From: Clostridium sp. MD294
GTDB taxonomy: Bacteria; Bacillota; Clostridia; Lachnospirales; Anaerotignaceae
Direction: 5' to 3'
DNA length: 64,000 nucleotides
Assembly: GCF_000364165.2 (NCBI RefSeq)
Contig: NZ_CP097810.1
Span: forward strand, 124,001 to 188,000
In this document: positions 61,604 to 64,000 of the stretch, piece by piece
How the letters are laid out: the number at the start of each line of letters is the position of its first letter
Numbering within the stretch: the first letter of the stretch is position 1
The notes under the pieces: model-generated
The model's database searches: none
Told to the model about the DNA's origin: nothing
Seen by the model: the letters and a program-made list of their open reading frames with translations, nothing else
Made by a program: the position numbers and the translations under genes

Positions 61604-64000
61604 TTATCTTTTCCTTTTTTTCTTTGCTTCTGCTAGTTGTGTCGCCATATTATTATTTTGCTGTTGTTCCTTTTGATTTTTTTCTTTTTTTTGTTGTCTT
61701 TTTTGTGCCTGTTTCATTTCCTTTTCAAAATTATTATATTGTACTGTTTGTTGTGGTACTGTTTGCTTTTTCTCCTTTTTTAGATTTTTCAATATATTTT
61801 CTAATTTTTGTGTTACTATGTAAAATCTTCTGAAAAAGACATCTAACAAAAATACAATTAATGCTAGTATTAAAAACAAATTTGTTAAGCTTTTACTTTC
61901 GGATACTGCTTGAGGTTTTTGTGTAAATACTTCTTCTCCATTTGTCAGTACACGTCCTCCTGTTGCTTCTGCTATTCTATTTAAAAGAACCTCTCCCTTT
62001 CCCCAATTTCGTCTGTCATATTCCTTAGGGTAAGCAATAGCAAAACCTGTATTTACACTATCTGTTTCTCCCTTTGTATTTGTTATTTGTAAATTTAATA
62101 TATATCCACCTTCTGCTATAGTATCCATAGTTCCTACATATACATTTGGTGCTGTTCTATTCAGTATCACATTGTATGTCTTATTGTCATTTGAAACAAC
62201 AGTCCCTTCTACTTCTGAAACACTTTCATCATATGCCATTGTAACAGTCAAAAGACTTTTTTCTCCTTCTATTACTGCTGATGCTGTAATATCTTTACTA
62301 CTTTGTTTTTTCATTATCCAAGAAATACTATTTTGTAATATTTGTCGCCCTTGTTGAGAAGCTAGCCAGTTTTTACTCCATTTTCCACTAACATCACTTG
62401 TCCAAACAGCTGTTCTTCCCAAACCATACTGCCATGTAGCAAGTATAGGTTCTTGTTTATCGCTCTCTAATACAACATCTGCTCTTGGTTTTGCTGTTGT
62501 ACCAATATATCCTTCTAATGTTGCTACACTACTAATATCAGCCATAATTGCAGAAGCATTTTTTTGTTTTGGATAAAATGTTCTATTGTTTATATATTCT
62601 TTTCCTGCAAGTAATGTTTCTTTCGCAAAAATTTCAGGTAAATCACTAAATTCATTTGTAAAGTAATATCTTCCTCCACCTTGTTCTGAAAGTCTTTTTA
62701 ATAATGCAGTATCAGCTCCCGTTCCTACTGCTACAGTAGATAATGTAATACCATTTGTATTCATTCTTTCTAATAAACTATCATATCCTGATTGTTCTGC
62801 CTGACCGTCTGTTAAAAGTATAATATGCTTTTGTTTTGTATTAGCATCTTTCAGCACATCATAGGCTGCGTTGAGTCCAGGCAATATGCTAGTACCTCCT
62901 CCAGGTTGTATACTACCTATACCCATGCGAATATCTGTTATATTATCTTGCACTGTTTGAAAAGGTACTGCCCATTGTGCTATATCATCAAATGCTATAA
63001 CACCTATACAATCCCCAGGCATAAAACTGCTTAGACTTCTTATACAGGCCTCTTTTGCCATTTCAATTTTTGAAACACCATATTCTCCTCCGTCCATACT
63101 TCCAGAGCGGTCTATTACCATTACCATACCTAAACTATTATTTTGTCCTTCTGTTTTTAATTCCATTTCTACCGGCAGTATTTCCTCTAGTTTTGTTTTA
63201 TAATAACCGCCTAATGCAAATGAGTTTTCTCCTCCTGTTACAAGAAGCCCTCCTCCTGTTGTTTTAACATAACTTTCTAGAGCGTCTAAAAATCCATTTG
63301 GCATACTTTCTTCTGAAACATCTGACAATACTACTGCATCATACTGATTTAATTGTTCCACTATAACAGGTGCATTTTCTATTGCTATTTTTGTCACATT
63401 TACTTGACTGTTTTGTAAAAAGTCCTCCCATACATTTCCACTATCATACTGTTCTATCAGCAATATTTGTGCAACATCTGTAATATAGCAGTAAGCATAG
63501 GCTTTATTATTTTGAGAAATCGTATCTTGCTGTGCTGACAATTCTGCTCTATACAATATACTTCCACCATTTTCTGTTTTATCAGAAAATACAATATTAC
63601 TTTCTCCTTTTACTACTGCAATTTGTTCATTAGCAATTAAACTATTTCCTTTAAACAATTTTACATTTGCTTGTGTATCTATATTACTACTTATTTGCAA
63701 TGTAACATCATATTCTGTATTTTTATTTATCAAATTAGAAACTTGAAGTGCAGAAAGCTGTACCTCTGGTTGTTCTTTTGTTTGTAATGGAAATACATCT
63801 ATTGTAATGCCTTGTGCTTGCAACAATTTTGACTGTGCATAACCATCTCCTACTGTTTCAATGCCATCAGAAAGTAATACAATTCTTTTTCTTGTTTTTT
63901 CTGGTATTACTGCATTTGCTAAATTTAATACACTACTAATATTTGTTGCATTTTTTTGTACATAAGACAAAAAATTTTGAGGAAAAGGTACATTACTCAT
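61604..64000 (-). CDS. vWA-domain membrane protein (5' end outside window)
   Basis: At least 798 residues; an ATG lies exactly at the window edge, and the first domain is cut, so the true start is upstream. In order: the end of one vWA domain (KRIVLLSDGIETVGD, about 37-51), a beta-sandwich, a glutamine-amidotransferase-like segment (about 175-280, TGGGLLVTGGENSFALGGYY), and a full vWA domain with the MIDAS motif DRSGSMDG (about 295-302) and LLTDGQAEQSGY. A second beta part follows, then one membrane segment near 720-740 and a Lys/Gln-rich inside tail. The layout fits the BatA/YegL-like clostridial surface proteins. Function unknown. Confidence 0.85.
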   Translation of the reverse strand: MSNVPFPQNFLSYVQKNATNISSVLNLANAVIPEKTRKRIVLLSDGIETVGDGYAQSKLLQAQGITIDVFPLQTKEQPEVQLSALQVSNLINKNTEYDVTLQISSNIDTQANVKLFKGNSLIANEQIAVVKGESNIVFSDKTENGGSILYRAELSAQQDTISQNNKAYAYCYITDVAQILLIEQYDSGNVWEDFLQNSQVNVTKIAIENAPVIVEQLNQYDAVVLSDVSEESMPNGFLDALESYVKTTGGGLLVTGGENSFALGGYYKTKLEEILPVEMELKTEGQNNSLGMVMVIDRSGSMDGGEYGVSKIEMAKEACIRSLSSFMPGDCIGVIAFDDIAQWAVPFQTVQDNITDIRMGIGSIQPGGGTSILPGLNAAYDVLKDANTKQKHIILLTDGQAEQSGYDSLLERMNTNGITLSTVAVGTGADTALLKRLSEQGGGRYYFTNEFSDLPEIFAKETLLAGKEYINNRTFYPKQKNASAIMADISSVATLEGYIGTTAKPRADVVLESDKQEPILATWQYGLGRTAVWTSDVSGKWSKNWLASQQGRQILQNSISWIMKKQSSKDITASAVIEGEKSLLTVTMAYDESVSEVEGTVVSNDNKTYNVILNRTAPNVYVGTMDTIAEGGYILNLQITNTKGETDSVNTGFAIAYPKEYDRRNWGKGEVLLNRIAEATGGRVLTNGEEVFTQKPQAVSESKSLTNLFLILALIVFLLDVFFRRFYIVTQKLENILKNLKKEKKQTVPQQTVQYNNFEKEMKQAQKRQQKKEKNQKEQQQNNNMATQLAEAKKKRKR

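Overview
The window is about 30 % GC and reads as a chromosome segment of an anaerobic, spore-forming Firmicute of class Clostridia, most like the order Lachnospirales. The grounds are AGGAGG-type ribosome-binding sites almost everywhere and a set of sporulation genes (spo0A, spoIVB, spoIVA, gpr, a SpoIID-family gene). Conserved clusters of the phylum are also present: yicC-remA-gmk-rpoZ-priA, smc-ftsY with ylxM-ffh-rpsP-khpA-rimM-trmD, and yggS-sepF-yggT-ylmH-divIVA. I cannot name the species.

Layout. 1-6404: the priA/rpoZ/gmk/remA/yicC operon on the minus strand, divergent from rqcH. 6481-12890: spo0A and spoIVB, normally neighbours, are separated by a deaminase-type amidohydrolase, a palindrome-rich 257-bp repeat element and a chemoreceptor. 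13256-18340: the translation and SRP operon, followed by a DUF402 protein, radC and pspC. 18512-21212: an islet of three poorly known genes lies between ylxM and ftsY. 21381-31179: ftsY, smc, a pyrC-pyrB pair, rluD, lspA and aroB. 31258-35945: the cell-division cluster with a HlyD-like gene in front. 36239-42560: spoIVA (with a good sigma-E promoter candidate), a TlpA-like lipoprotein, plsC, a frameshifted lipoprotein, a YbaK-type deacylase and a small HTH gene. 42709-51112: rpsT, gpr, several small XRE regulators, PFL/ACT, the SpoIID-family gene and a structured RNA that is probably 6S RNA. 51197-64000: a second lspA, fba, an MBL hydrolase, small Zn-ribbon and HTH genes, an Rpn-family nuclease, an aminotransferase, GNAT, an AIR-synthase-like gene, crcB, a VanW protein and a truncated vWA protein.

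Most striking points. (1) The pyrB and pyrC genes are intact, overlapping reading frames, yet both proteins have lost textbook active-site residues. They sit where a full pyr operon lies in Bacillus, with pyrR, pyrP and the downstream genes absent, so this looks like a retained pair of pseudoenzymes. (2) The Rpn-family nuclease has a strong in-frame internal ribosome-binding site and ATG that would make a 102-residue C-terminal protein, the arrangement reported for intragenic Rpn antitoxins. (3) A lipoprotein gene is broken by a perfect 41-bp tandem duplication; removing one copy restores one open frame, so it may be phase variable. (4) The 257-bp element between mtaD and the chemoreceptor has perfect 16-bp terminal inverted repeats whose core recurs in several intergenic hairpins of the window.

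Limits: all family calls come from reading motifs by eye, no database search was possible, and domain borders are approximate.
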